From positions 1-29,747 of IMG/VR virus record IMGVR_UViG_3300017740_000048: a stretch of DNA of 29,747 bases; one strand, given 5' to 3'. Shown piece after piece: positions 21,470 through 28,893 of the stretch; position 1 is the first letter of the stretch; every line of letters begins with the position of its first letter. The DNA comes from a virus. Below the pieces are notes generated by a model. That model saw only the letters and a program-made list of their open reading frames with translations, had not been told where the DNA came from and searched no databases. The position numbers and the translations under genes were made by a program.

Positions 21470-22414
21470 ATGTCACACGATAAACACGTAATCGATAATA
21501 TTAATAAAGATGTTCAGGCTTTGCTTTTAGATGGTGTTACATCGCGTCAAGAAGCAAAAGAATATTATCTCAATTTAGCAGGTAGTTGGATAGATCCTAA
21601 CCCTGCTCCAATAGTGGAGACATATAATGGTGTACGAGTTGTACGAGATGATCTCATTACTGGATCAAAGGTTCGCGGTGGCGATTGTCTTATATCTGGT
21701 CTTAATCACTCCACTCTTGTTTATGTTCAGCCTCGCACTGGTTTGGCAGGGGTTTCGCTTTTGGATGTGGCCAAACGAAGAGGAAAACGCGTTAAACTTT
21801 TTATGCCCTCCTCAAAAAGAATCTCTCATCATCAGGCTTGTTGTATTGAACGGGGTGCTGACTACGAGTTTCATCGTGTTGCTGCCATGCCTAATCTTAA
21901 TAGGATAGCAGAAAAATGGGCAAGAGACAAAGAAGATGCATTTTTTATCCCGTTAGGTTTAAAGCACGAACGCGTTACGGCAGGCATCGTAAAGGTAGCT
22001 GCAACAATACCAGAACCAGAAGAAGTATGGACCGTAGTATCTACAGGCGTACTTCATCGAGCATTACAGATCGCGTGGCCAAACGCTAAGTTTCATGCTG
22101 TTGCTGTTGCTCGTAATATGAAAGAAGGCGAAGTTGGACATAGCAATATTATATCTGCGCCTGAACCATTTACTAAAGAAATTAAAGAAGGCTTGCCGCC
22201 CTTCCCAAGCATAAACACATATGATGGAAAAGCATGGCGTTATATCCCTAAAAATACTGATAGGGACATCTTATTTTGGAATGTAGGTACTGAACCAGTA
22301 CTAAACGATGATACTATATACGATAGAGTTGATTCATATAGAAAGTGGACTAAAGATGAAAAAAATACTACTCACGGGTCTGGGACCAATCTCGAACAAA
22401 ATACATTCGCATAA
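21470..22414 (+). CDS. PLP-dependent enzyme, fold type II (tryptophan synthase beta-like)
   Basis: 314 residues. VRDDLITGSKVRGG holds the expected Schiff-base lysine K67 in a context like ACC deaminase and D-cysteine desulfhydrase. TGLAGVSLLDVAKRRGKRVKLFMPS followed by CCIERGADYEF repeats the family's 'small-residue loop, Rossmann helix, alcohol/strand, GA-x-V/Y' order. The C-terminal WNVGTEP may contact the cofactor ring. Such enzymes eliminate, deaminate or rearrange amino acids. In known thymidine hypermodification a PLP enzyme tailors the amino-acid adduct. Its promoter makes it leaderless. Bases 21661-21900 have raised GC and unusual codons. Confidence 0.8.
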   Translation: MSHDKHVIDNINKDVQALLLDGVTSRQEAKEYYLNLAGSWIDPNPAPIVETYNGVRVVRDDLITGSKVRGGDCLISGLNHSTLVYVQPRTGLAGVSLLDVAKRRGKRVKLFMPSSKRISHHQACCIERGADYEFHRVAAMPNLNRIAEKWARDKEDAFFIPLGLKHERVTAGIVKVAATIPEPEEVWTVVSTGVLHRALQIAWPNAKFHAVAVARNMKEGEVGHSNIISAPEPFTKEIKEGLPPFPSINTYDGKAWRYIPKNTDRDILFWNVGTEPVLNDDTIYDRVDSYRKWTKDEKNTTHGSGTNLEQNTFA

Positions 22415-23387
22415 AGCTGCGCAAGCAATAATTTATGCAGATCAGCTTAGCGAAGCTGGTATGGATGTAACGGTTAATTTAGTCAGTAACAAAATTACTG
22501 ATTATACCCCGTATGAAGAAATTTATTTCTATCATGGATCTGATTGGAGTGGCAATTTAAATTTATTTGGTGGTATCGAAGCATATGCAAATACTCAATT
22601 TGTTTCTGCTTTATCACATTTTAATGGTAAAATCAAATCGATCATTGTTGACTTTCCTGATTATGCTTCTATGTTCCTTGATAGATTACAGAAAAAAAAT
22701 ATGCAATGGAATAATGTGCATTGGGAAAATCTTAGAAAACTACAAGGTGAAGCCGAAACAATAGATCCTAATACGATTAAGAGATATAGAAATATTGCAT
22801 TCGGCGATAGTCATGCGATATGTATGTACCGTCCCGGATGGGAGAATATATCTGTACCATTTTCTACACTTCATGGATCTATTAATAGAGGATTTGAAGA
22901 GTTTATTCCTGAAGGCGGAGAGTATGATAATATAGAAACATATTTTGGTAATATTGATATACGTCATCATTTATGTAGATTTGATAATCCAGTCGAAGAA
23001 GCTAAAAAATTAGCTGATAGATATGGAAAAGAAGTCGATCGTATACGAGCACTGCATAAAGCAAATGTCACAGCATGGGAACCACTACCTATTGAAGATG
23101 AAGCTCGTAAAATTCCAAAAACTGGATGGTATAAAGGCACACCATTTTTTGGAAAGTGGCAACAACGTGATGAGGTTCGTAATGCATTTAATGAAAGATT
23201 AAAGTCTCACACACAAGTTTACGAGTGGACTCAACCATTATTAAATCCTATTGGTCAATTAAGTTACGAAGCAATGGAAAAACCTCAGTCAGTTCATCTT
23301 TCTCGTGAATCATATCCTCATTGGCAAGGAAAAAAATGGACAGAGAAAGAAGAATACGGAGCATCGCTTGAAGCATTCTTCGCATAA
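22356..23387 (+). CDS. GDSH-motif protein, SGNH-hydrolase-like
   Basis: 343 residues from ATG 22356, overlapping the PLP gene by 59 bases. The N-terminus MKKILLTGLGPISNK with AAQAIIYADQLSEAGMDVTV looks like the first Rossmann unit of a glycosyltransferase or epimerase. A second part has NIAFGDSHAICMYRPG (candidate nucleophile S152) and YFGNIDIRHHLCRF, the pairing seen in SGNH-like 'GDSH' proteins. A catalytic DxxH is not obvious; RESYPHWQGKKW near the C-terminus may be its counterpart. A sugar, acyl or nucleotide-linked substrate is possible. No specific reaction can be assigned. Confidence 0.6.
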   Translation: MKKILLTGLGPISNKIHSHKAAQAIIYADQLSEAGMDVTVNLVSNKITDYTPYEEIYFYHGSDWSGNLNLFGGIEAYANTQFVSALSHFNGKIKSIIVDFPDYASMFLDRLQKKNMQWNNVHWENLRKLQGEAETIDPNTIKRYRNIAFGDSHAICMYRPGWENISVPFSTLHGSINRGFEEFIPEGGEYDNIETYFGNIDIRHHLCRFDNPVEEAKKLADRYGKEVDRIRALHKANVTAWEPLPIEDEARKIPKTGWYKGTPFFGKWQQRDEVRNAFNERLKSHTQVYEWTQPLLNPIGQLSYEAMEKPQSVHLSRESYPHWQGKKWTEKEEYGASLEAFFA

Positions 23388-24552
23388 TATATGTGTATTA
23401 CCGTGGGTGCATGTCAATCTAAATCCAAACGGCGAAGTCGTACCATGTTGCGTATCTACTAATAACTATGTAATTGGTGATTTAAATAATCAGCCAATAG
23501 AGGATATATGGAATAGTCCTCGTATGGTTAACTTACGCCAACAGTTTTTAGATGGTAAAAAGCCTAAGATTTGCACACGTTGTTTTTCGAAAGAAGAAAC
23601 TGGTGTAAGTAGTAATCGTCAACATAGTAATGAAAAATTTGCTAAAGAGCTAGCAGAGATTAAATCACCTATTGCCGATTTAAATCTATTACATTGGGAC
23701 TTTAGATTTAGTAATTTATGCAATTTTAAATGTCGAAGTTGTGGGCCAGAATTTAGTTCATCTTGGATACCAGATTCAAAAAAACTTGGTAGACCTTATA
23801 ATAATAAGATTCTTAAGAATAAAGAATCAAATATCTATAATTTAATTGATAAAAATATTTTTAAGGTAAAAAGGATATATTTTGCAGGCGGAGAGCCGCT
23901 TTTAATGGACGAACATTGGTATATACTAAGTGAACTTGATAGATTAGGCAGACACGATGTTGTATTAGAATACAATACCAATATGTCTACTCTAAAAAGA
24001 GGTAATAAGCATGTCTTTGATTATTGGAAAAAATTTGATGTGCGCTTATGGCCAAGTATTGATGAGATACATGAAAGAGCCGAAATTATTCGCTCAGGTA
24101 CTCAGTGGAATAAAGTTGAAGAAAATCTAAAAGAAGTTATTGCAGCAGGCATTGAGCCTTCACCTTCTATAACAGTTAGTGTTATGAATGTACACCGCTT
24201 GCGTAATATTATAGATCATTTAGTTAATATAGGAATACGAATTGATAAAATAGGATTCAATATGCTGCATTCACCTGCGCATTATAATATTAGTGTTATG
24301 AATAATGCTGCTAAACAAAAAACTTTATCTGATATAATGAATATGATTTTGGATTATAGATTGCAATATAATTTTAACATGAAAGAAAAACTACAACAAA
24401 TTATTGCGCAACTGAAAACTCCGCAAGATTGTGATGGTTCTATAAAATTAGAAATTATCTCGCATAAAATCGATATCATTCGAAAAGAAAATTTATTTAA
24501 TTCAATCCCAGAGTTAAAATCTAATGTACAAATAGATGAGAATATGGTATAA
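23368..24552 (+). CDS. Radical SAM protein with N-terminal twitch/SPASM-like cluster
   Basis: 394 residues from TTG 23368, preferred because GGAG (23358-23361) is six bases upstream. GTG 23305 is also in frame but has no ribosome site. The radical SAM cluster is C118-x3-C122-x2-C125 (LCNFKCRSCG), and YFAGGEPLL is the GGEP motif. Uniquely placed at the N-terminus are C9, C27, C28 and C69, C72 (NICVLPWVHVNLNPNGEVV, PCC, then CTRC), a twitch-type auxiliary Fe-S site as in 'twitch domain-containing radical SAM' proteins of marine phages. It probably modifies a small molecule, peptide or nucleic-acid base. It overlaps the GDSH gene by 20 bases. Confidence 0.88.
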   Translation: MKHSSHNICVLPWVHVNLNPNGEVVPCCVSTNNYVIGDLNNQPIEDIWNSPRMVNLRQQFLDGKKPKICTRCFSKEETGVSSNRQHSNEKFAKELAEIKSPIADLNLLHWDFRFSNLCNFKCRSCGPEFSSSWIPDSKKLGRPYNNKILKNKESNIYNLIDKNIFKVKRIYFAGGEPLLMDEHWYILSELDRLGRHDVVLEYNTNMSTLKRGNKHVFDYWKKFDVRLWPSIDEIHERAEIIRSGTQWNKVEENLKEVIAAGIEPSPSITVSVMNVHRLRNIIDHLVNIGIRIDKIGFNMLHSPAHYNISVMNNAAKQKTLSDIMNMILDYRLQYNFNMKEKLQQIIAQLKTPQDCDGSIKLEIISHKIDIIRKENLFNSIPELKSNVQIDENMV

Positions 24553-24553
24553 T
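24525..24553 (+). promoter_or_regulatory. Early-type promoter for uvsX
   Basis: -35 TGTACA (24525-24530), 17-base spacer, extended -10 ATGGTATAAT with TATAAT at 24548-24553. It overlaps the end of the radical SAM gene. AAAGGAG follows before the uvsX ATG. Confidence 0.9.
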
Positions 24554-24576
24554 TGACCAGTTAAAAGGAGTTTTAT

Positions 24577-25620
24577 ATGAGTATTATGGATAAACTAAAG
24601 AAGAACAGCAAGGTAAAAGAATCAGAAATCCTTGCAGATTCAAAGTTCTTCAACGAAAAGGATATGGTACCAACAGATGTACCTATGCTTAATGTTGCAT
24701 TATCTGGTTCTATCGATGGAGGTTTGGCACCTGGCCTTACAGTACTTGCAGGTCCATCAAAACATTTTAAAACATCATTCGCACTTATTATGGCTGCAGC
24801 ATATATGAAAAAATATCCAGATTCTGTTATGTTATTTTATGACTCTGAGTTTGGTTCACCACAAGCATATTTCAAACAATATAATATCGATACTTCTCGC
24901 GTGTTGCATACACCTATTGCTAATGTAGAAGAACTTAAGTTTGATATTATTGCACAACTTGAAGAACTCGATCGTAATGACAAAGTTATTATTGTTATTG
25001 ATTCAGTTGGTAACTTGGCATCAAAGAAAGAATTAGATGATGCTATTAGCGAAAAGTCTGTAGCAGATATGTCTCGTGCTAAGTCACTTAAAGGCTTATT
25101 CCGCATGACTACGCCGTATCTAAATATGAAAGACATACCACTCATCGCGGTAAATCATACATATATGGAGATTGGTTTATTTCCAAAAGCTGTAGTTTCT
25201 GGTGGTACAGGTATATATTATTCAGCAGATAATATTTGGATTATTGGTCGTCAACAAGATAAAGTAGGTACTGAAATCAAAGGTTACCATTTTGTCGTTA
25301 ACGTGGAGAAATCAAGGTATGTTAAAGAAAAGTCTAAAATTCCTATTTCTGTTAGTTGGGACGGTGGTGTGCAGTCCTATAGTGGTCTTTTGGATGTTGC
25401 TATGTCTGGCAATTATGTTGCTAAGCCCTCTAATGGTTGGTATTGTCGGGTTGATCGTACTACTGGAGAATTATTGGACCCAAAAGTTCGAGAAAAAGAC
25501 ACCCTCTCAGAAGAATTTTGGTTACCGATATTAGAAGAAACTGATTTTAAAGATTATGTTAGAGAAAAATTTATGATTGGTGGTAAAGAAGATAATGATC
25601 TCGACATACAAGAAGCATAA
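24577..25620 (+). CDS. uvsX: UvsX recombinase (RecA family)
   Basis: Strand-exchange protein for recombination-dependent replication. 347 residues (T4 391). Walker A is GPSKHFKTS (59-67), close to the T4 form. Further markers are MLFYDSEFG, VIIVIDSVGNL (Walker B), IAVNHTYMEIG and VSGGTGIYYSADNIWIIGR. The acidic end GGKEDNDLDIQEA is usual. AAGGAG precedes the ATG at good spacing. The stop overlaps the next gene by 26 bases. Confidence 0.97.
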   Translation: MSIMDKLKKNSKVKESEILADSKFFNEKDMVPTDVPMLNVALSGSIDGGLAPGLTVLAGPSKHFKTSFALIMAAAYMKKYPDSVMLFYDSEFGSPQAYFKQYNIDTSRVLHTPIANVEELKFDIIAQLEELDRNDKVIIVIDSVGNLASKKELDDAISEKSVADMSRAKSLKGLFRMTTPYLNMKDIPLIAVNHTYMEIGLFPKAVVSGGTGIYYSADNIWIIGRQQDKVGTEIKGYHFVVNVEKSRYVKEKSKIPISVSWDGGVQSYSGLLDVAMSGNYVAKPSNGWYCRVDRTTGELLDPKVREKDTLSEEFWLPILEETDFKDYVREKFMIGGKEDNDLDIQEA

Positions 25621-25912
25621 AGAAAACGAAACTTATCAACTAGTTCCTGGTCCTGAGTATGCGCAAAATTGGCATATTAGAATCTTAGAAGGTAACTTTA
25701 TCGAAACAGTTATTGAAGTTGGTACAATTAGTTTTAATGAAGTTGATGAAGGAGTCTTAACTTATAATTTTCAGATAATTGAAACTCCAGATAATACTTT
25801 AACAATTGATAATCCAGATCTTCAATTGGTTGTTGGTGAAATCTTAGAAGAAATTATCCATGCATCAATTGAAAATAATGATGGCAGTATTCAAGTGCGA
25901 GAGAAGAAATGA
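25595..25912 (+). CDS. Conserved small protein downstream of uvsX, unknown function
   Basis: 105 residues from ATG 25595, inside the end of uvsX. A TTG at 25577 would add six residues. It starts MISTYKKHKENETYQLVPGP and contains NWHIRILEGNFIETVIEVGTI and LVVGEILEEIIHASIEN, a beta-rich half followed by helix. Similar proteins follow uvsX in marine T4-like phages. No catalytic residues stand out. It joins the next gene by an ATGA overlap. Confidence 0.72.
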   Translation: MISTYKKHKENETYQLVPGPEYAQNWHIRILEGNFIETVIEVGTISFNEVDEGVLTYNFQIIETPDNTLTIDNPDLQLVVGEILEEIIHASIENNDGSIQVREKK

Positions 25913-26340
25913 AAATTTTAATTTTTGGTTTGCCTGGCTCAGGAAAAACTACACTAGCAGAACCACTCGCCAATTTATTGAGTGCAGTATGGATTAATGC
26001 TGATAAAATTCGTTCTTATTACGAAGGACCTGATATGAATAAATGGGACTTTAGTCCTGAAGGAAGAATGAGACAAGCATTAAGAATGCGGCATTTAGCA
26101 GATGGTGCTGTAATGGCAGGTAAAATTACTGTTACAGATTTTGTTTGTCCAACAGAAGCAGCAAGAAAACAATTTGATCCAGATTTTACAGTTTGGATGG
26201 ACACTATTAAAGAAGGTAGATATGATGACACGAATAAAATGTTTGAAGATCCGCCAACATGTGACTATCATGTAGCCAAATGGTTTGATGATACTCATTC
26301 ACAATTATTACCACTTATTAAGAAATATATGGAGAGATAA
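25909..26340 (+). CDS. APS-kinase-like P-loop kinase
   Basis: 143 residues. Walker A GLPGSGKTT (7-15), then AVWINADKIRSYYEG (the D-x-[VI]-R motif of adenylylsulfate kinases), DFSPEGRMRQALRMRHLAD and GKITVTDFVCPTEAARKQF with the DxxP-like region. The lid and end are short (VWMDTIKEGRYDDTNKMFEDP). The family phosphorylates APS, but phage relatives also phosphorylate hydroxymethylated bases or sugars. Here, near hydroxymethylase and tailoring enzymes, a base or nucleotide hydroxymethyl group is a plausible acceptor. That is inference. Confidence 0.82.
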   Translation: MKILIFGLPGSGKTTLAEPLANLLSAVWINADKIRSYYEGPDMNKWDFSPEGRMRQALRMRHLADGAVMAGKITVTDFVCPTEAARKQFDPDFTVWMDTIKEGRYDDTNKMFEDPPTCDYHVAKWFDDTHSQLLPLIKKYMER

Positions 26341-26341
26341 A

Positions 26342-26587
26342 ATGGAAGCAGCAATTATACTAGGATTATTAGGTTATGGTATGCATCAATATATGGATCA
26401 TAATGATAAGCCAACTACAGAATATGTTTATTCTACTCAAACAACCGAAGATGTTGAAAGCTGGGCCAAAATCAATAATCAAATTAAAACAATTGCTCAA
26501 GTTGATTGGTCGAAAGCTGGCAATTCAAAGGTTGGTGATTCTCCTGAAACAGGTGTTCAGTGGGTATTCATTACAGGTGGAGAATAA
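26342..26587 (+). CDS. Small protein with N-terminal hydrophobic segment, unknown function
   Basis: 81 residues, with GGAGAG (26330-26335) upstream. The first 13 residues (MEAAIILGLLGYG) are hydrophobic but too short to be a sure membrane anchor. The rest is polar (HNDKPTTEYVYSTQTTEDVE, then WSKAGNSKVGDSPETGVQWVFITGGE). The gene sits between the kinase and the nucleotidylyltransferase and touches the latter at its last base. No family is recognised. Confidence 0.65.
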   Translation: MEAAIILGLLGYGMHQYMDHNDKPTTEYVYSTQTTEDVESWAKINNQIKTIAQVDWSKAGNSKVGDSPETGVQWVFITGGE

Positions 26588-27003
26588 TGCAATTTAATCC
26601 ACTAAATCCTACAGTTCAAATGCTTGGTCGTTGGCAACCTTGGCACCCTGCTCATACAGAGTTATTTAAAAAATGCCATTCCATGACAGGTCAAGTTGCA
26701 ATTATGATTAGACAGGTACCTGAAAAGAGAGAGGCAAACTCTCGAGTGCCAGGTCAAGATGATAATCCATTTGATATTGAAACTGTAAAAGAAAAAATTA
26801 TTGCAGAATTATTCATGCATGGGTTTACAATTGATGAAGATTATGTTATAATGGTTGTACCAAACATCGTTGACATTGGATATGGTCGTGATGTTGGTTA
26901 CACATTTACCGAGCATGATCTTGGTGCTGATATGCACAGTATTTCGGCCACTGAGATTCGAGCGCAGATGAGAGAAGACGGGAAACTTGCAGACAAATCT
27001 TGA
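26587..27003 (+). CDS. HxxH nucleotidylyltransferase (NadM/cytidylyltransferase-like)
   Basis: 138 residues from ATG 26587 with GGAG four bases upstream. GRWQPWHPAHTELF (H20, H23) is the nucleotide-binding T/HxGH-type motif, with Ala in place of the second-position Gly. ISATEIRAQMREDG is the C-terminal ISxTxxR phosphate-binding motif. The frame resembles NMN adenylyltransferases and related cytidylyltransferases. Substrate is unknown. With the P-loop kinase two genes upstream it could activate a phosphorylated intermediate as a nucleotide adduct. It overlaps gene 41 by 17 bases. Confidence 0.83.
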   Translation: MQFNPLNPTVQMLGRWQPWHPAHTELFKKCHSMTGQVAIMIRQVPEKREANSRVPGQDDNPFDIETVKEKIIAELFMHGFTIDEDYVIMVVPNIVDIGYGRDVGYTFTEHDLGADMHSISATEIRAQMREDGKLADKS

Positions 27004-28363
27004 ACAGACAATCCTACGTAATCTATTAACAGATGAGCAATATATGCGTAAAGTATTGCCATTCATAAAACCAGATTACTTTGAAGGTGTCTATCGTATA
27101 TTATTTAAAGAAGCAGGTAAGTTTGTTGCTAAATATAATAAACTGCCAACATCTGAATCTTTTAAAATTGAATTAGATCAGACAGATCGATTGACTGGTG
27201 AACAATATACCATTGCTGTTGATATTCTACCTAATTTATTTTCAAAAGAAAAGATTGATGATCAATGGTTACTTGATACCACAGAAAAATGGTGTCAAGA
27301 TAGAGCAATATATAATGCAGTAATGGAATCAATTACTATTATTGATGGTAAACATGAGTCCCTTACGAAGGGTGCTTTACCAGATTTATTAAGTAAAGCT
27401 CTTGGAGTTGCATTTGATACAAATGTCGGTCACGATTATGTAGAGAATGCTGAAGATCGCTTTGATTTTTACCACAAAGAAGAAGATAGGATTCCATTTG
27501 ATCTCGAATATTTCAACAAAATTACAAAAGGTGGTGTACCGAGTAAAACACTTAACATTGCTCTCGCAGGTACTGGCGTTGGCAAGTCTCTATTCATGTG
27601 TCATGTTGCTAGTGGTGCTCTTGTAGAAGGTCGTAATGTTCTATACATTACAATGGAAATGGCTGAAGAACGTATCGCTGAACGTATTGATGCTAATCTA
27701 TTGAATACGCCTATTGATCAGTTACCCAATCTATCGAATGAAATGTTTATTACAAAGGTTCAAGATTTAGCCCGTAAAACAGCAGGTAAATTAATTGTTA
27801 AAGAATACCCAACTGGCTCTGCACATTCTGGACATTTTCGTGCATTGTTAAATGAACTAAAACTTAAAAAACAATTTACACCTGATATTATTTTTATTGA
27901 CTACTTGAACATATGTGCATCATCTCGTATGAAGGCAATGGGAGGATCGATTAATTCATACACTTACATTAAAGCAATTGCTGAAGAGTTACGTGGTCTT
28001 GCGGTCGAGTTCGACGTACCGATCTTCTCTGCAACGCAAACGACTCGTAGTGGTTATGGTAATTCGGATGTTGGGCTTGAAGATACGTCCGAGTCTTTTG
28101 GATTACCCGCTACAGCAGATCTAATGTTTGCCCTTATTTCTACAGAAGAATTAGAAAAACAAGGTCAAATGATGGTTAAACAATTGAAAAATCGATATAA
28201 TGATCCTACATCATATAAGAGATTTGTGATAGGCGTAGATCGATCAAAGATGAGATTATTTGATGTTGATGAAAATGAACAAACATTGACAGATGATACA
28301 CCAGTTTTTGATAAGACAGAAGCTCATGAAAATATGTCAAAGTTTAAGGACTTTAAATTATGA
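26987..28363 (+). CDS. 41: Replicative DNA helicase gp41 (DnaB-like)
   Basis: Hexameric 5'-3' helicase of the T4 primosome. 458 residues (T4 475). Walker A AGTGVGKS (194-201), MEMAEERIAERIDANLL, Walker B DIIFIDYLNIC, and the ring motif SATQTTRSG. KITKGGVPSKTLN and FRALLNELKLKKQF are shared with T4 gp41. The start is TTG 26987, inside the nucleotidylyltransferase gene. No ATG lies before the conserved N-terminal helix. Bases 27961-28140 have about 45% GC against about 20-28% on either side. Confidence 0.96.
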   Translation: MQTNLEQTILRNLLTDEQYMRKVLPFIKPDYFEGVYRILFKEAGKFVAKYNKLPTSESFKIELDQTDRLTGEQYTIAVDILPNLFSKEKIDDQWLLDTTEKWCQDRAIYNAVMESITIIDGKHESLTKGALPDLLSKALGVAFDTNVGHDYVENAEDRFDFYHKEEDRIPFDLEYFNKITKGGVPSKTLNIALAGTGVGKSLFMCHVASGALVEGRNVLYITMEMAEERIAERIDANLLNTPIDQLPNLSNEMFITKVQDLARKTAGKLIVKEYPTGSAHSGHFRALLNELKLKKQFTPDIIFIDYLNICASSRMKAMGGSINSYTYIKAIAEELRGLAVEFDVPIFSATQTTRSGYGNSDVGLEDTSESFGLPATADLMFALISTEELEKQGQMMVKQLKNRYNDPTSYKRFVIGVDRSKMRLFDVDENEQTLTDDTPVFDKTEAHENMSKFKDFKL

Positions 28364-28893
28364 TAGGACTTGGCTTCACCGGTGGTATGGATAGTACAAT
28401 GTTGCTATACGAATTACTGAATGAAACCAAAGAACATATTGTTTGTATAACTAATGATATTAGATCACGTAATACCGTAGCTCATAAAAATGCAGCTAAA
28501 GTACTTACTAAATTTAAATCAGATCGTATAACACATTACACTGATAGCACTTATGGAGTAAATCATATTCAAACATATATTCGTGCTATTGATAAGTTTA
28601 AACTAACTGATTTTTATGCTGGCACAAGTAAGATAGCAAAACATATACTTAATGATACACGTCATACAATGATGAATGGAAATGATCGCATAGACTTTCG
28701 TAATCAAATAATAAGCGATGTCAAAATACATCAACCATATTTTAATTTATATAGGACAGATATTATAAAAAAATACATTAAATATGATATTATAGATATT
28801 ATGCATATGACAAATTCATGCGATAAATTAATTGAAATACCGTGCGGTGAATGTCAAGCTTGTAAAGATAGGGAATGGGCTTTAAATGGATAA
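28360..28893 (+). CDS. QueC-like PP-loop protein (short)
   Basis: 177 residues, about 40-50 shorter than cellular QueC. GFTGGMDSTMLL (residues 5-16) is a PP-loop ATP-pyrophosphatase motif with Thr for the usual Ser of SGGxDS. Four C-terminal cysteines C154, C162, C165 and C168 (SCDKLIEI, PCGECQAC) match the zinc site of 7-cyano-7-deazaguanine synthase. QueC makes preQ0, used for queuosine or for 7-deazaguanine in phage DNA. No QueD, QueE, FolE or transglycosylase gene is in the window, so the pathway would need genes elsewhere or the substrate differs. ATGA overlap with gene 41. Confidence 0.75.
   Translation: MIGLGFTGGMDSTMLLYELLNETKEHIVCITNDIRSRNTVAHKNAAKVLTKFKSDRITHYTDSTYGVNHIQTYIRAIDKFKLTDFYAGTSKIAKHILNDTRHTMMNGNDRIDFRNQIISDVKIHQPYFNLYRTDIIKKYIKYDIIDIMHMTNSCDKLIEIPCGECQACKDREWALNG

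Noticed and set aside
21627-21908. 93-codon hydrophobic +1-frame ORF inside the PLP gene, with GGAG seven bases before its ATG
   Set aside because: Genes with purine-rich first and pyrimidine-rich third codon positions automatically encode hydrophobic residues in the +1 frame, and the local GC island removes chance stops. The ribosome site is good, so it is the second-best nested candidate, but it lacks a plausible role.
25319-25534. Holin-like +1-frame ORF inside uvsX (MLKKSLKFLFLL..., two hydrophobic stretches, basic tail)
   Set aside because: Same RNY shadow effect. The nearest GGAG is ten bases away, and there is no codon-usage shift in uvsX here.
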